Part shown: one piece after another, positions 27,181 through 35,751 of the stretch | Position numbering within the stretch: the stretch's first letter is position 1 | How the letters are laid out: every line of letters starts with the position of its first letter | NCBI RefSeq assembly: GCF_021044625.1 | Contig: NZ_CP087999.1 | Span: 2,997,001 to 3,061,000, forward strand | DNA length: 64,000 bases | DNA from: Geomonas sp. RF6 | Lineage (GTDB): Bacteria > Desulfobacterota > Desulfuromonadia > Geobacterales > Geobacteraceae | Direction: 5' to 3' | Program-made: the position numbers and the translations under genes | Notes under the pieces: generated by a model | Told to the model about the DNA's origin: nothing | Databases searched by the model: none | Seen by the model: only the letters and a program-made list of their open reading frames with translations

Positions 27181-28430
27181 CCCTGGACCGCCTCCAGCGC
27201 GGTTGCGGGCTGCGTCGCCCCGGCCTTGCGGGCGAAGAGCTGCAGTTGCAGGAATGCCAGGAACGCGGTGGCGATCCAGCCGGTGGCAAGCCCCATGAGG
27301 GCGCCGACGACGCCGAAGCGGGGGATGGTGATGACGGCGGTCCCGAGGCCGATGACCGCGGAGATGACACGGTTCACGAAGAGGGCGTCAGTGCGCTGCG
27401 CCACGTAGAGCCCCGATTCCATCGGCTGAGCCGCCATCATGGCGGAGGCGATGAGGCACCAGAGCCAGATCTCGTTCCAGGCGTAGCCGTAGCGGCCGTG
27501 GTACAGGGCATTCACCAGGTGGCCGCCCCCCGCTGCGCAGAGGATGAGGTAGCCGCCGCCGAGCATAGTGAGGGTGGCCATGGTGCGCCACAGCGACGAG
27601 AAGAGGTCGGGGAAGCTGCCGCCGGCAAAGGCGCGGGCCGCGCGCGGCTTGTCCAGGTTGTCCACCGCGCCGATGAGGGTGTTAATCGGCTGGGTGAGGT
27701 TTCGCACCGCCGCGAAGCTCCCCATGGCGGCGGAGCCGCAGACCATGGTCAGCACCATCTGGATCGCGGTGTTGTACCCGGAAAAGGCGACGTGGCTGAG
27801 GGTGGCCCAGCGGCCGAAGCGGTACAGCTCGCCAGCGAAGCTGATCGTCTCAGCGGTGGCCGGAAGGACCTTCATGGCGCGTCGGCGCAGGAGCGCCCCT
27901 GCCGCGAGCGTGCACGCCGACATGCCGCACGCGGCGAAGAGGGCGCCGCCGTGGCGCAGCGCGACGGTTCCGATCAGAAGCGCCACGGAGAAAAGGAGAA
28001 AGGAGGAGACCATGGCGGCCGCCTTGATCTCGCGGGTCTGGATCAGGACGCGACGCCAGAACTCCAGCGAGAAGAAGCCGGGGACGAGGATCGCGGCGAT
28101 GAGGAGCGCCAGAGGCATCCCGCTGTCGGTCCCGAAGGGGCGCCATGCCAGGGCTGCCAGGCCGAGCCCTGCTGTTGCCGCCGCTGTGATCTTCGTCTGG
28201 GTACGGCGCCAGAAGGGGAGGCTCGCCGAGAGGATCTCGGCGCTGTGGGCCATGGTGGCGACCGGAATGGAGACGAGTGCCCGTTGGAACCCCTGGGCGA
28301 AGAGCATGAGGGCGAAGCCGAGGCTGAAGGAGCCCCACTCACCCTTCGACAGTTCCCTTGCCAGGAAGACCGCCATTCCGAAATTTGCTATGGAGAGAAA
28401 GCCCTGTTCGATCAGGGACCATTTACGCAT
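27177..28430 (-). CDS. Wzx-type polysaccharide flippase
   Basis: A 417-residue protein with about 12 membrane helices of the MOP (MATE/O-antigen flippase) superfamily. It opens with KWSLIEQGFLSIANFGMAVFLAREL, in which two residue groups (SIANFG, FLAREL) resemble Wzx helices 1-2. It should flip the lipid-linked repeat unit to the periplasm for the polymerase encoded immediately downstream, with which it shares an ATGA overlap. I chose ATG 28430 because GGAGAA lies upstream; longer in-frame forms would read through a GC-rich repeat. Confidence rests on topology and context more than on sharp motifs. Confidence 0.8.
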   Translation of the reverse strand: MRKWSLIEQGFLSIANFGMAVFLARELSKGEWGSFSLGFALMLFAQGFQRALVSIPVATMAHSAEILSASLPFWRRTQTKITAAATAGLGLAALAWRPFGTDSGMPLALLIAAILVPGFFSLEFWRRVLIQTREIKAAAMVSSFLLFSVALLIGTVALRHGGALFAACGMSACTLAAGALLRRRAMKVLPATAETISFAGELYRFGRWATLSHVAFSGYNTAIQMVLTMVCGSAAMGSFAAVRNLTQPINTLIGAVDNLDKPRAARAFAGGSFPDLFSSLWRTMATLTMLGGGYLILCAAGGGHLVNALYHGRYGYAWNEIWLWCLIASAMMAAQPMESGLYVAQRTDALFVNRVISAVIGLGTAVITIPRFGVVGALMGLATGWIATAFLAFLQLQLFARKAGATQPATALEAVQG

Positions 28431-28484
28431 GTGTTCTCCGTGAATCTTTTCTGGATTCTGGAAATTGCCGCCAGAGGCGGCGAA

Positions 28485-28600
28485 CGTCCCCTCCCCACCT
28501 GCGGGGGAGGGGCAGGGGTGGGGGGGAAGGTGCCAGCAGTCGCGCATATGGCAGTTTCACCCACCCCCTGTCCCCCTCCCGTCAAGGGAGGGGGGACGTC
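28485..28600. repeat. 115-base GC-rich dispersed element
   Basis: Lies between the EpsI-like and flippase genes. The sequence runs CGTCCCCTCCCC...GCGGGGGAGGGGCAGGGG, about 35 variable bases, then CACCCACCCCCTGTCCCCCT...GGGAGGGGGGACG. A closely matching full copy is at 53315-53426, and half copies are at 10566 and at the right edge of the window (63962). A CTTTTAACAAAGGAG-like sequence beside it (about 28609-28630) recurs near 42325. Confidence 0.65.
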
Positions 28601-28652
28601 GGGGACTGGCTCCTTTGTTAAAAGGTGCCTGTCCCCCTCCTGTCCCGGCTGC

Positions 28653-29312
28653 CTACGCCGCTCCGAAGAGGAGCTTTTTGAGCTGCGGGTCGAGAGAGCG
28701 GTACAGGGAGCCTATGAACTCCTGCTGCACCTGGTAGTCCGGGTCCGGCGTCTTAGCGGTGGCGAAGGAGGAAACCCTCACCAGCACCCCGTCCGCCTGG
28801 GCACCGATAACGCTGTAGTAGAGGTGCTTTGCCCTCTTTTCCAGCTCGCTCCCCACCTGCTTCCCGTCCAGCATGATCCAGTACTGGACCGGCTGGGTGT
28901 CGACCGGGTCTGCGCTCACCACCAGCTGCTTCAGCTTCAGCTCCGGGGAGTGCATCGTCGTCTTCGACTGCGACATGACCTGGTAACCGGACGCCTTGTA
29001 GCAGGTCTCCGGCATGTGCAGGTTGAACTTCTTGCGCTGGTCCGCGCCGTAGGCCACCACCAGCAGCACCTTTTTTCCGTCGCTACGCTGGTACGTCCTG
29101 AAGAGGACCTCGTTCAGGAACTTCGCCTCCTTCGAGTTTGCCGAGGTGTCCTCGGTGACCATCTTCCACTCCCCGACCTGCGCCGGAAACGCCGTCAGGG
29201 TCGGCCCCCGCTTCTCCGCGTGGCGCTCTTCCTTCGGCGCCGCGGCCGCGAGCCCCGCCACCAGGAGAAGGGCGATCAGAACCAGGTGTTTTGCCTTACT
29301 TTTTACGGTCAT
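28653..29312 (-). CDS. epsI: EpsI-family exosortase-associated protein (DUF3485)
   Basis: A 219-residue exported protein: a signal peptide or membrane anchor (VLIALLLVAGLAAAA, residues 9-24) followed by an EpsI domain. The domain shows FPAQVGEWKM, a FLNEVLFRTYQ segment and the family motif HMPETCYKASGY. EpsI proteins occur next to, or fused to, exosortases in exopolysaccharide loci; their exact function is not established. It overlaps the exosortase gene by 17 bases, which indicates co-translation and close functional linkage. Confidence 0.88.
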   Translation of the reverse strand: MTVKSKAKHLVLIALLLVAGLAAAAPKEERHAEKRGPTLTAFPAQVGEWKMVTEDTSANSKEAKFLNEVLFRTYQRSDGKKVLLVVAYGADQRKKFNLHMPETCYKASGYQVMSQSKTTMHSPELKLKQLVVSADPVDTQPVQYWIMLDGKQVGSELEKRAKHLYYSVIGAQADGVLVRVSSFATAKTPDPDYQVQQEFIGSLYRSLDPQLKKLLFGAA

Positions 29313-30186
29313 GTGCCGGCCTCCACTCCATGGCGGCGTCGGTCAGCACGAGGCAGACAACGGAGACCGCAAAGAGGAGAAATCCCGAGAAGCCGTGCAG
29401 GAACCCTTCTGCCGCCGCCTCTCCGAGGTAGACGCTGATGAGGCACAGAAGAATCAGCCTCACGATGTTGGCGACGATGGAGATCGGGATCACCGAGAGG
29501 AAGAGTGCCCCCTTTTTCAGCGCGCTTCCCGCCTGCATCTGCGCGTAGAGTGCGCCCACCGCCATGAGGGCCACGAGGGAACGGAGCCCGCTGCACGGGT
29601 CCCCCACCACGATGGAGTAGTCGTTGACGATGATCACCGCGCCGTTTTTGGTCACCATGTACCCCGCCACCTTCAGGAGCGTCGCCGACGCGTTCGCCAC
29701 CAGCATCTTCAGCGGGGCGGTCAGCATGTCGGTGAAGGCGAGGGGGGGCGGGACCAGGAAGAGGAGGAAGATGACCGGGAAGAGGAGCGCCTTGCGCCCT
29801 TCCTTTCCGAAGAGAAAACCTGTCGCGCCCAGAAGGACCGGGACGATGGAAAACGCTTCTATCGCCATGGAGCCGTGCATGGAACCGACGGCGTAGCAGG
29901 CGAGCCCGACCAGGAGGGTGAAGAAGGAAAAGATGTTCATCTCATCGCTCCCCCTGAACTTCAGGGCATCGCGCCTTTGCCACAGGAGCCAGAAGAACGC
30001 GCCGAGAATGAGGGGGCCGTGGCTGTAGTCGGCGTTGTCCCACCCGAAGGAGAAGAGCTTGTAGAAGGTGGGGATAAAAAGGGCGATGATCGCCGCGTAC
30101 GTCACCCCGGTAAGAAGGGGGATTTCCCGCAGCTGCCCGATGGTGGCGAGCCCTTTCTGTACTGCTTCGGATTGTTTGAGCTGCAT
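29296..30186 (-). CDS. Exosortase
   Basis: A 296-residue polytopic membrane protein with about eight helices, predicted to process and anchor PEP-CTERM proteins. The three conserved exosortase catalytic motifs are visible in order: Cys in DPCSGLRS, Arg in ANIVRLILL and His in LHGFSGF. The early NADYSHGPLILG segment is also typical. I placed the start at ATG 30186 because the upstream in-frame codons run through a repeat. A candidate substrate with a PEP-CTERM tail is encoded at 35752 in the same locus. EpsI follows with an overlap. Confidence 0.93.
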   Translation of the reverse strand: MQLKQSEAVQKGLATIGQLREIPLLTGVTYAAIIALFIPTFYKLFSFGWDNADYSHGPLILGAFFWLLWQRRDALKFRGSDEMNIFSFFTLLVGLACYAVGSMHGSMAIEAFSIVPVLLGATGFLFGKEGRKALLFPVIFLLFLVPPPLAFTDMLTAPLKMLVANASATLLKVAGYMVTKNGAVIIVNDYSIVVGDPCSGLRSLVALMAVGALYAQMQAGSALKKGALFLSVIPISIVANIVRLILLCLISVYLGEAAAEGFLHGFSGFLLFAVSVVCLVLTDAAMEWRPAHDRKK

Positions 30187-30256
30187 TCGTACTCCTGCCG
30201 GCATTCGCCGGTGCGCGCTGCCTCTGTGGTGGACTGCCGGGAACGCCAACAAAGAG

Positions 30257-30350
30257 CAAATCCCCCCTGTCCCCCCTTCGCAAAGGGGGGAACGTTAGGC
30301 CTTCTGCAGTGCTTCGTGGCAATGTACCCACGCTCCCCCGGAATTCCCGG
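30257..30350. repeat. Half of a DUF559 module (one end repeat and outer flank)
   Basis: Starts with AAATCCCCCCTGTCCCCCC TTCGCAAAGGGGGG-type sequence and continues through the outer flank (AACGTTAGGCCTTCTGCAGT and GCTTCGTGGCAATGTACCCA), as at 39313-39395. The cargo and the other end are absent. It lies in the 214-base gap between the nucleotidyltransferase and exosortase genes. Confidence 0.65.
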
Positions 30351-30400
30351 ATGAACCTATGCATAGGGCGGGACGCGGAGCCGTTCCCACCGTCCGGTTG

Positions 30401-31405
30401 CTACGTCAGACCGGGCATCTCGATGAGGGAGTGATCGCCGATGTTCATGCGGCGCAGCGCGCCGAAGAGGTGCACCGAGTCGCCGAGGATGGAGCCGTTC
30501 AGGAGCATGTTGCGCACTTCGCTGTCACCGTTGATGATGGAGTCCATGACGATGCTCTGCTCCACGATGCTCCCGGCGGCGATGGAGACGTTCGGCCCCA
30601 CGATGCTGTGGCGCACGATGGCGCCCTTCTCGATGTGCACCGGCGGGATGATGACGGAGTTCAGCGTCTCGCCGTCCCCCTGTTCCCCGTCCGTCAGGAG
30701 ATAGCGGTTCGTCTCGAGGAGGGTCTCAGGCTTGCCACAGTCGAGCCAGGCGTCGATCTGCGGAGCCCGCAGCCGTGCGCCCTGGCGGATCATGCGCATG
30801 AAGACGTTCGGGAGGTAGTACTCACCTTTCACCATCTCGCCCGCCTCGATCGTCTCCTCGATGGTGCGCATGAAGCCCACCGCGTCCTTCACGTAGTACA
30901 GGCCGACCTGCGCGAGCTTCGACACCGGGGTGTCCGGCTTCTCCACCATGTCCACGATGTTTTGGTGCTCGTCGAGGACGTTCACGCCGAAACGCTGGTA
31001 GTCTTCCACTTCCTTCGAGTAGATGAGCCCGTCGCACTCGGAACAGAGGCGGGGGATCTGGGTCAGGTCCGCCACGAAGATCGTGTCGTTGAAGACGATC
31101 AGGAGGTCGTCACCTGCCTTGATGCGGGGCTTTGCCAGGGAGACCGCGTGGGCCGGCCCCTTGCGGTCCTTCTGGACTATGTACCGGCAGTGCAGGTCAG
31201 GAAACTTCCTGTCCATGAACTCCGTGATCTGCCCGCCGTTTTCGTCGGTGATGAATATGAACTCGTCCACCCCCAGGGGGAGGAGGCGGCTTACGATATG
31301 TTCCAACACCGTTTTCCCGGCCACCTGGACCAGCGATTTGGCCTTGGTGTGGGTATGGGGGCGGAGTCTGGTGCCTTTTCCGGCAACCGGCAGTATTACC
31401 TTCAT
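30401..31405 (-). CDS. Sugar-1-phosphate nucleotidyltransferase
   Basis: A 334-residue enzyme that makes an NDP-sugar precursor for the exopolysaccharide. The nucleotide-binding signature is VAGKGTRLRPHTHTKAKSL at the N-terminus. FNDTIF carries the catalytic-domain acidic position, and VEKPDTPVSKLAQVGLYYV matches glucose-1-phosphate thymidylyltransferase or mannose-1-phosphate guanylyltransferase-like enzymes. From about residue 235 a hexapeptide-repeat, left-handed beta-helix region (GAIVRHSIVGPNVSIAAG) replaces an acyl- or acetyltransferase domain. The sugar and base are not determined. I chose ATG 31405 over 31420 because of the AGGAAAGAGAA site upstream. Confidence 0.85.
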   Translation of the reverse strand: MKVILPVAGKGTRLRPHTHTKAKSLVQVAGKTVLEHIVSRLLPLGVDEFIFITDENGGQITEFMDRKFPDLHCRYIVQKDRKGPAHAVSLAKPRIKAGDDLLIVFNDTIFVADLTQIPRLCSECDGLIYSKEVEDYQRFGVNVLDEHQNIVDMVEKPDTPVSKLAQVGLYYVKDAVGFMRTIEETIEAGEMVKGEYYLPNVFMRMIRQGARLRAPQIDAWLDCGKPETLLETNRYLLTDGEQGDGETLNSVIIPPVHIEKGAIVRHSIVGPNVSIAAGSIVEQSIVMDSIINGDSEVRNMLLNGSILGDSVHLFGALRRMNIGDHSLIEMPGLT

Positions 31406-31487
31406 TTTCTCTTTCCTCACTTCACGATTGATGCACTGCTTCGATCTTTGTACCCCCCTCCCGGGAGGGGAGGGGGGGTAGCTGTGG

Positions 31488-32336
31488 TTACCGCAACATC
31501 TGCTCGTTCAGCTGCACGGTCGTCTCTTTCTTCAGCCCCTCGACGAGCTTTTGCAGCTCTTTCTGGGTCTTCTCCTCGACAAGCTGCGCCCTGATCACGT
31601 CCTTTACCTTGGCAAACTCGTAGGAGGTGCTGCGACGGTCGGTGACCTTGTAGATCTCGTAGGCGTTCCCCATCTTGATCGGCTGGCTCACCTCGCCTGT
31701 GCCGAGCTTGAAGATGGTGTCGCGCAGCTCTGCGGGGAGCTTCCCCCTGGTGAACCACCCGACGTCGCCGTTTCGCTCCGCGGTCGGCTGGTCGATGGAG
31801 TTGGCGGCGGCCAGCTCCCCGAACTCGCGCTTGATGCTCAGCTTCTCCATCATCTCGTTCGCCTTCGCCTGGTCGGGGACCACGATCTGGCTGATGCGCA
31901 CTTCCTCGCGGCGCTGGAACTCGTCCGGATGGCTGTTGTAGAAGTTCTCCACCTCGCGGTCATCGACCGCCACCTTCCCTGACAGCTCGTTTTGCAGGAG
32001 GGTCTTGATGATGAGCTCTTTCTTCAGGTCCTCCAGCTTCCTGAGGACGTCGGTGTCGTTGTCCAGGTGCTTCTTGACCGCCTTCTCGTACAGAAGCTCG
32101 CGGTTTACCAGCCCCTCCAGGACCGCCTTCTTCCCCTCGCCGTGGGAGGAGAGTTCACGGACCGACTCCGGGAGCTCGGAGAGCTGGCGCTCGAAATAGA
32201 CGCTGGTGATCTCCTTGTCGCCCACGCGCGCAAGCACCTGGCTCGATTTGGAGATGTCGGCGCTCTTGCACCCGGCAAGGGGGAAGGTCGCGCTGGAAAG
32301 GGCCACGATGGCTATCAGTAAGTTGATCTTTTTCAT
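31488..32336 (-). CDS. EpsD-family peptidyl-prolyl isomerase lipoprotein
   Basis: A 282-residue protein with a lipoprotein signal (hydrophobic helix, lipobox PLAGC near residue 22) and SurA/PrsA architecture. An N-terminal chaperone helix region is followed by a parvulin-type rotamase domain (about 135-230): EVRISQIVVPDQAKANEM, AERNGDVGWFTRGKLP and FKLGTGEVSQPIK. EpsD-type isomerases accompany exopolysaccharide loci and probably help fold the outer-membrane exporter or barrel. It is likely anchored in a membrane facing the periplasm. Start ATG 32336 gives the better signal peptide; a TTG at 32348 is closer to the GAGGAGG site, so the start is not certain. Confidence 0.85.
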   Translation of the reverse strand: MKKINLLIAIVALSSATFPLAGCKSADISKSSQVLARVGDKEITSVYFERQLSELPESVRELSSHGEGKKAVLEGLVNRELLYEKAVKKHLDNDTDVLRKLEDLKKELIIKTLLQNELSGKVAVDDREVENFYNSHPDEFQRREEVRISQIVVPDQAKANEMMEKLSIKREFGELAAANSIDQPTAERNGDVGWFTRGKLPAELRDTIFKLGTGEVSQPIKMGNAYEIYKVTDRRSTSYEFAKVKDVIRAQLVEEKTQKELQKLVEGLKKETTVQLNEQMLR

Positions 32337-32391
32337 GCTGGGACTCAAAGCCTCCTCTGTAGTGGCTGCTCCGGCTCGCGCCGGGAGGCGC

Positions 32392-33270
32392 CTATTTCTT
32401 CTTCCCCATCTCGTTCATCACCGAGCCGAGGATACGGACGCTGGAAGCCTCCAGCTGTTTCTTCATCTGCGCCATGGCGGCGAGCTTCGTCTTCCCCTTC
32501 AGCGCGGTGATGAGGGTCCCGTCGCAGAGGGAGGCGATCATCATCGCATCCGCGGTCTTCACGAAGGCCGGGGTGTCGATGATCGCCACGTCGAAGTTCT
32601 CCTTCACCGTCGCCATGAGCTCGCGTGAGTCCTGCCAGCTCAAAAGTTCCGACGGGTTCGGCGGCTTCGGACCGGAGGGGAGGACGGCCAGGGCGTTTAT
32701 GGTCGTCTTGTGCACCGCCTTCTCGAAGAGCGCCCGCTTGATGATGAGGCTGCTGGCGCCGGTGTTGTTCTTCATCTGGAAAAGGGAGTGCACCCGCGGG
32801 GTGCGGAAGTTGAGATCCATGAGGAGGGTGCGCAGCCCGAGCTGCGCGAAGACCACCGCGAGGTTCGCCGCCACGAAGGTCTTTCCCTCTTCCGCGTCGG
32901 CGCTCACGATCGCGATCGTCTTGATCCTCTTCCCCGCGCCGGTGAACATGAGCCCGCTGCGCACGCAGCGCAGCGCCTCCACCCGCGGGTCCGCCGGATC
33001 GTGTGCCGCGATGAGCTCCCTGGCAAGCGCCCTGTCTTCCGTGTCCACCGAGGGGTAGGAGTACTGGCAGCTGAGAGCCCAGCGCACGTCCTCCTCGGAA
33101 AGGATCCCGAGCGCCACCGCCGCTTCGCCAAAGAGGATCTCCTCCTTCCCCTGCAGCGCCACGATGCGGTTCAGGTCGGCGACCGTCAGGCGGCCGGCAT
33201 CGATGAGGATGTTCCCGATGTCCGCGCCGCGAATTTCCGATTTCCTTTCAACGACTTTCATCACGTGCAT
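32392..33270 (-). CDS. EpsG-like CpsD/CapB-family ATPase with an N-terminal GspE/MshE-like domain
   Basis: A 292-residue cytoplasmic protein. Residues 8-80 resemble the N-terminal domain of GspE/MshE ATPases (ILIDAGRLTVADLNRI, LGILSEEDVRWALS); in MshE this fold binds c-di-GMP. Residues 105-285 are a bacterial tyrosine-kinase-like P-loop domain: Walker A SADAEEGKTFVAANLA, Walker A-prime LLMDLNFRTPRVH and Walker B VAIIDTPA. The usual A-prime Asp-Ala-Asp pattern is changed to MDLNF, and the C-terminus (NEMGKKK) lacks a tyrosine cluster. It should partner the Wzz-like protein upstream, whose stop is 1 base from this start region, in chain-length control. Kinase activity is uncertain. Confidence 0.85.
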   Translation of the reverse strand: MHVMKVVERKSEIRGADIGNILIDAGRLTVADLNRIVALQGKEEILFGEAAVALGILSEEDVRWALSCQYSYPSVDTEDRALARELIAAHDPADPRVEALRCVRSGLMFTGAGKRIKTIAIVSADAEEGKTFVAANLAVVFAQLGLRTLLMDLNFRTPRVHSLFQMKNNTGASSLIIKRALFEKAVHKTTINALAVLPSGPKPPNPSELLSWQDSRELMATVKENFDVAIIDTPAFVKTADAMMIASLCDGTLITALKGKTKLAAMAQMKKQLEASSVRILGSVMNEMGKKK

Positions 33271-33271
33271 G

Positions 33272-34687
33272 CTAGATCTCCCCCGCGCTGGTGATGGTTC
33301 CGAGAACCGCTATCCCGAAGGCGCGCTCCAGCGTCTCGGCGCTCTTCACGGTGTCGTCCTGGTGGTCGGCGTAGATCGCCAGACCCGCCCCGAGGAAGAG
33401 CCCCACGAAGCTCGCCAGGATGAGGTTCAAAAGGATCCTCGGGCTGTGCTTCTCCATGGGGGGGACCGCCGCGTCGACCAGGAAGACGTTGGTCTTGTTG
33501 ATGTCACCCTGGAGCGCGGTCTCGTTGTACTTCTTGAGCACCGCCTCGTAGACCTGCTTGTAGGTCTCGGACTCGCGGGTAAGGGAGTCCATTTCATAGC
33601 GCGAGACGCTCGCCGCGCTCGATTCCTTCTTCAGCCCGTTCACGGCACCTTCGAGTGCCGCCACACGCTGCTGAGCTGCCGAGTGGTCCTGCCGGATGGT
33701 GGAGACGATGGTGCGCATCTCGGCGCTGATCTTGCCGCTCAGGTTGTTGACCATCGACTGGAGGCGTGCATACTGCGGGTATCCCGGGCCGACCTTCGCG
33801 GAGAGCTCGGTGAGCTCAGTGTCGAGCTTCAGCTTTTCCGCCTTCATCCCCTGAATGAGGCCGCTTGCCTGCACCTCGGGGAGGGTGTCGTACCTGCCGC
33901 CGCACTGCTCGACCCTTTTCACTGCAACCTGCGTCTCGTACAGCTTCGTCTTCGCCGTGGCGAGTTCGCGGTTGATCTGGTCCAGCCGCTGCACCGCGTC
34001 GTCAAAGACACCCCCCTGCGGTCCCTGCTGCGCGATGATCCCCTTCTTCTGCTGGTACTCCCTGAGCTTCTCGGTGGAGCGGTCGGAGTACCCTTTCGCG
34101 TCTTTCAGCTTCTCGGCGAACCACTTCCCGGCGTCCTTGAATGGGGTGACCTTCAGCTCCAGGTTGTAGTCGGTGTACGCCTTTGCGTAGGCGTTGGCGA
34201 CGGCTGCGGCAAAGACCGGATCCGGCGCGTAGAAATTGATGTTCAGGAAGCGGCTGTCGCGCCCCGGGGCGATCTTTAGGTTTCTGGAGAGATATTCGTC
34301 CGCCAGCCACGTCTTGATGTCGGTGGTGGTCGGCTTCTTCCAGATCTTCCAGGAGGAGCCGTTCTTCATGTCGTTGAAGTCCTCGATGACGTCGGGCACC
34401 TTGTCGAGGTTCAGCATGTTCACCACCGCGACGGAGATGCGCCGGCTCTCGAGGAGCTCGACCTGGGTGTTTATGTACTCCACGGAGTTGAGCGCCTGCG
34501 GCGCGGCCGCCATGCTGATGTTCAGCGGGCTGGAGCTGTCGTAGTCCAGCATGATGGTCGCCGTCCCCTGGTACTTCGCGGGCCACAGCAGGGAGCTTAT
34601 GAGGGTGGTGATGACGGTGGTGAAAAACACCATCAAAACGACCTTTTTACGGTCCTTGATGACTTTCCAATAGTCCTGCAGTTTCAT
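33272..34687 (-). CDS. Chain-length determinant protein (Wzz/GumC/EpsF type polysaccharide co-polymerase)
   Basis: A 471-residue inner-membrane protein. Helices near residues 18-38 and 425-448 flank a long periplasmic coiled-coil region (about 150-400). The N-terminal Wzz motif (YWKVIKDRKKVVLMVFFTTV) and the C-terminal proline-rich pre-helix VDAAVPPMEKHSPRILLNL are visible. It should set polymer length and link the polymerase to the outer-membrane exporter. It has no kinase domain of its own; the separate P-loop protein encoded immediately downstream supplies it. The start is well supported by AGGAATAGGC upstream. Initiation of this transcript is unclear because a terminator separates it from wza. 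Confidence 0.9.
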   Translation of the reverse strand: MKLQDYWKVIKDRKKVVLMVFFTTVITTLISSLLWPAKYQGTATIMLDYDSSSPLNISMAAAPQALNSVEYINTQVELLESRRISVAVVNMLNLDKVPDVIEDFNDMKNGSSWKIWKKPTTTDIKTWLADEYLSRNLKIAPGRDSRFLNINFYAPDPVFAAAVANAYAKAYTDYNLELKVTPFKDAGKWFAEKLKDAKGYSDRSTEKLREYQQKKGIIAQQGPQGGVFDDAVQRLDQINRELATAKTKLYETQVAVKRVEQCGGRYDTLPEVQASGLIQGMKAEKLKLDTELTELSAKVGPGYPQYARLQSMVNNLSGKISAEMRTIVSTIRQDHSAAQQRVAALEGAVNGLKKESSAASVSRYEMDSLTRESETYKQVYEAVLKKYNETALQGDINKTNVFLVDAAVPPMEKHSPRILLNLILASFVGLFLGAGLAIYADHQDDTVKSAETLERAFGIAVLGTITSAGEI

Positions 34688-34829
34688 GCCTATTCCTTTT
34701 GGGCGTTAGCGTTAGATCGGTAGACCGGAGAGTGCAGCGATTGGATCAGCAGGAGGTCACGGTGAGGGCGGGTACGTTTGCTGGGGGCGATCCGCGACGA
34801 AGAGAGTCCTTCGCCGCTATGTAGTTTCC

Positions 34830-34869
34830 GGGTAAAAAGGAGCCGCCAGCAGCCGGAACTGCTGGCGGC
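34830..34869 (-). terminator. Intrinsic terminator after the Wza gene
   Basis: On the minus strand GCCGCCAGCAG and CTGCTGGCGGC form a perfect 11-bp stem with a 6-base loop (34842-34869), followed by TCCTTTTTACCC. It begins 18 bases past the wza stop and should separate the PEP-CTERM/wza transcript from the rest of the locus. Confidence 0.85.
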
Positions 34870-34887
34870 GCATGGTGTTTTAAGCGG

Positions 34888-35709
34888 TTAAAATATACTT
34901 TCCTTGATCCGTACGACGTCGTCGATGGCAACCTGATCGTCGATACCGGCACCCGCAGTCTTGTCCTTCTCTCCCTGCTTGCGGGTGATCTCCATCCTCT
35001 TCAGCGATCCCTTCGGGGTGAGCCCGCCGGCGAGGGCGATGGCACGTTTGACTGTGATCCCCCTTTCCATGCGGTACGCACCGGGCCTGTTCACCTCTCC
35101 GTAGACGTAGAAGACCGCCTTCGGCACATAGATGACGTCACCGTTTTTCAGCTCCACGTCCTGCTTCAGGTCGCCGCCGTTCAGGAGCCGGTCGATATCG
35201 ACCGCTATCTTTCTGGTGACTTCCTTGCCGTTCGCGGCCTGTTCCTTCCTGAAGACGGTGAGCTCATAGCCAGCATTCTGATTCAGCCCGAGGGCGAGGG
35301 AGATCGTGTCCAGGAGCGAGGTGGGGCCCGGGATTTCGTACTGTCCCGGTTTTACCACTTCGCCGATGATGGTTACTTTTCTCCCCTTGTACTGCGACAC
35401 GAATACGCTTACCTGAGGTTTCTTGATGATCTTGCCGGTGGAGAGCTTGCTGGCGATGCTCTGTTCCACCTGCCGAGTGGTGAGGTTCTTGATCATCACC
35501 TCCCCCACGAGGGGGAAGGTGATCTTTCCTTCCTCGCTTACCCGCGCCTCAATGCTGAGGTCGGGGTGCTCGAACACCGTGATCTTCAGCACGTCCTGGC
35601 TTCCGATCAGGTAGTCCCCGGCGTGGGCCGGGAGGGAGGAAAGGGCAAGACACAACACAAGGCCGGCAGCAGTAAGGACAGCATGTATATTTTTAAGCGC
35701 TTGAAACAT
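34888..35709 (-). CDS. Polysaccharide export outer-membrane protein (Wza/EpsE type, SLBB domains)
   Basis: A 273-residue protein with a Sec signal peptide (cleavage after PAHA, about residue 30). The Poly_export domain starts GDYLIGSQDVLKITVFEHPDLS. SLBB-type beta-grasp domains follow, for example VTIIGEVVKPGQYEIPGPTS and VYVYGEVNRPGAYRME-like segments. It forms the periplasmic and outer-membrane channel for polymer export with Wzz. It is shorter than E. coli Wza and I see no lipobox. GAGGTAGAG precedes the start. It lies 42 bases after the PEP-CTERM gene and should share its riboswitch-controlled transcript; a strong terminator follows. Confidence 0.9.
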   Translation of the reverse strand: MFQALKNIHAVLTAAGLVLCLALSSLPAHAGDYLIGSQDVLKITVFEHPDLSIEARVSEEGKITFPLVGEVMIKNLTTRQVEQSIASKLSTGKIIKKPQVSVFVSQYKGRKVTIIGEVVKPGQYEIPGPTSLLDTISLALGLNQNAGYELTVFRKEQAANGKEVTRKIAVDIDRLLNGGDLKQDVELKNGDVIYVPKAVFYVYGEVNRPGAYRMERGITVKRAIALAGGLTPKGSLKRMEITRKQGEKDKTAGAGIDDQVAIDDVVRIKESIF

Positions 35710-35751
35710 CTCTACCTCGCTATTGCAGGAATAGTACTGCCTGGGGCTTCC

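Noticed and set aside
25387-29438. Long plus-strand frames of 673 and 821 codons opposite the polymerase, flippase and EpsI genes
   Set aside because: Low-complexity shadow translations. The minus-strand genes have ribosome-binding sites, ATGA couplings and family motifs.
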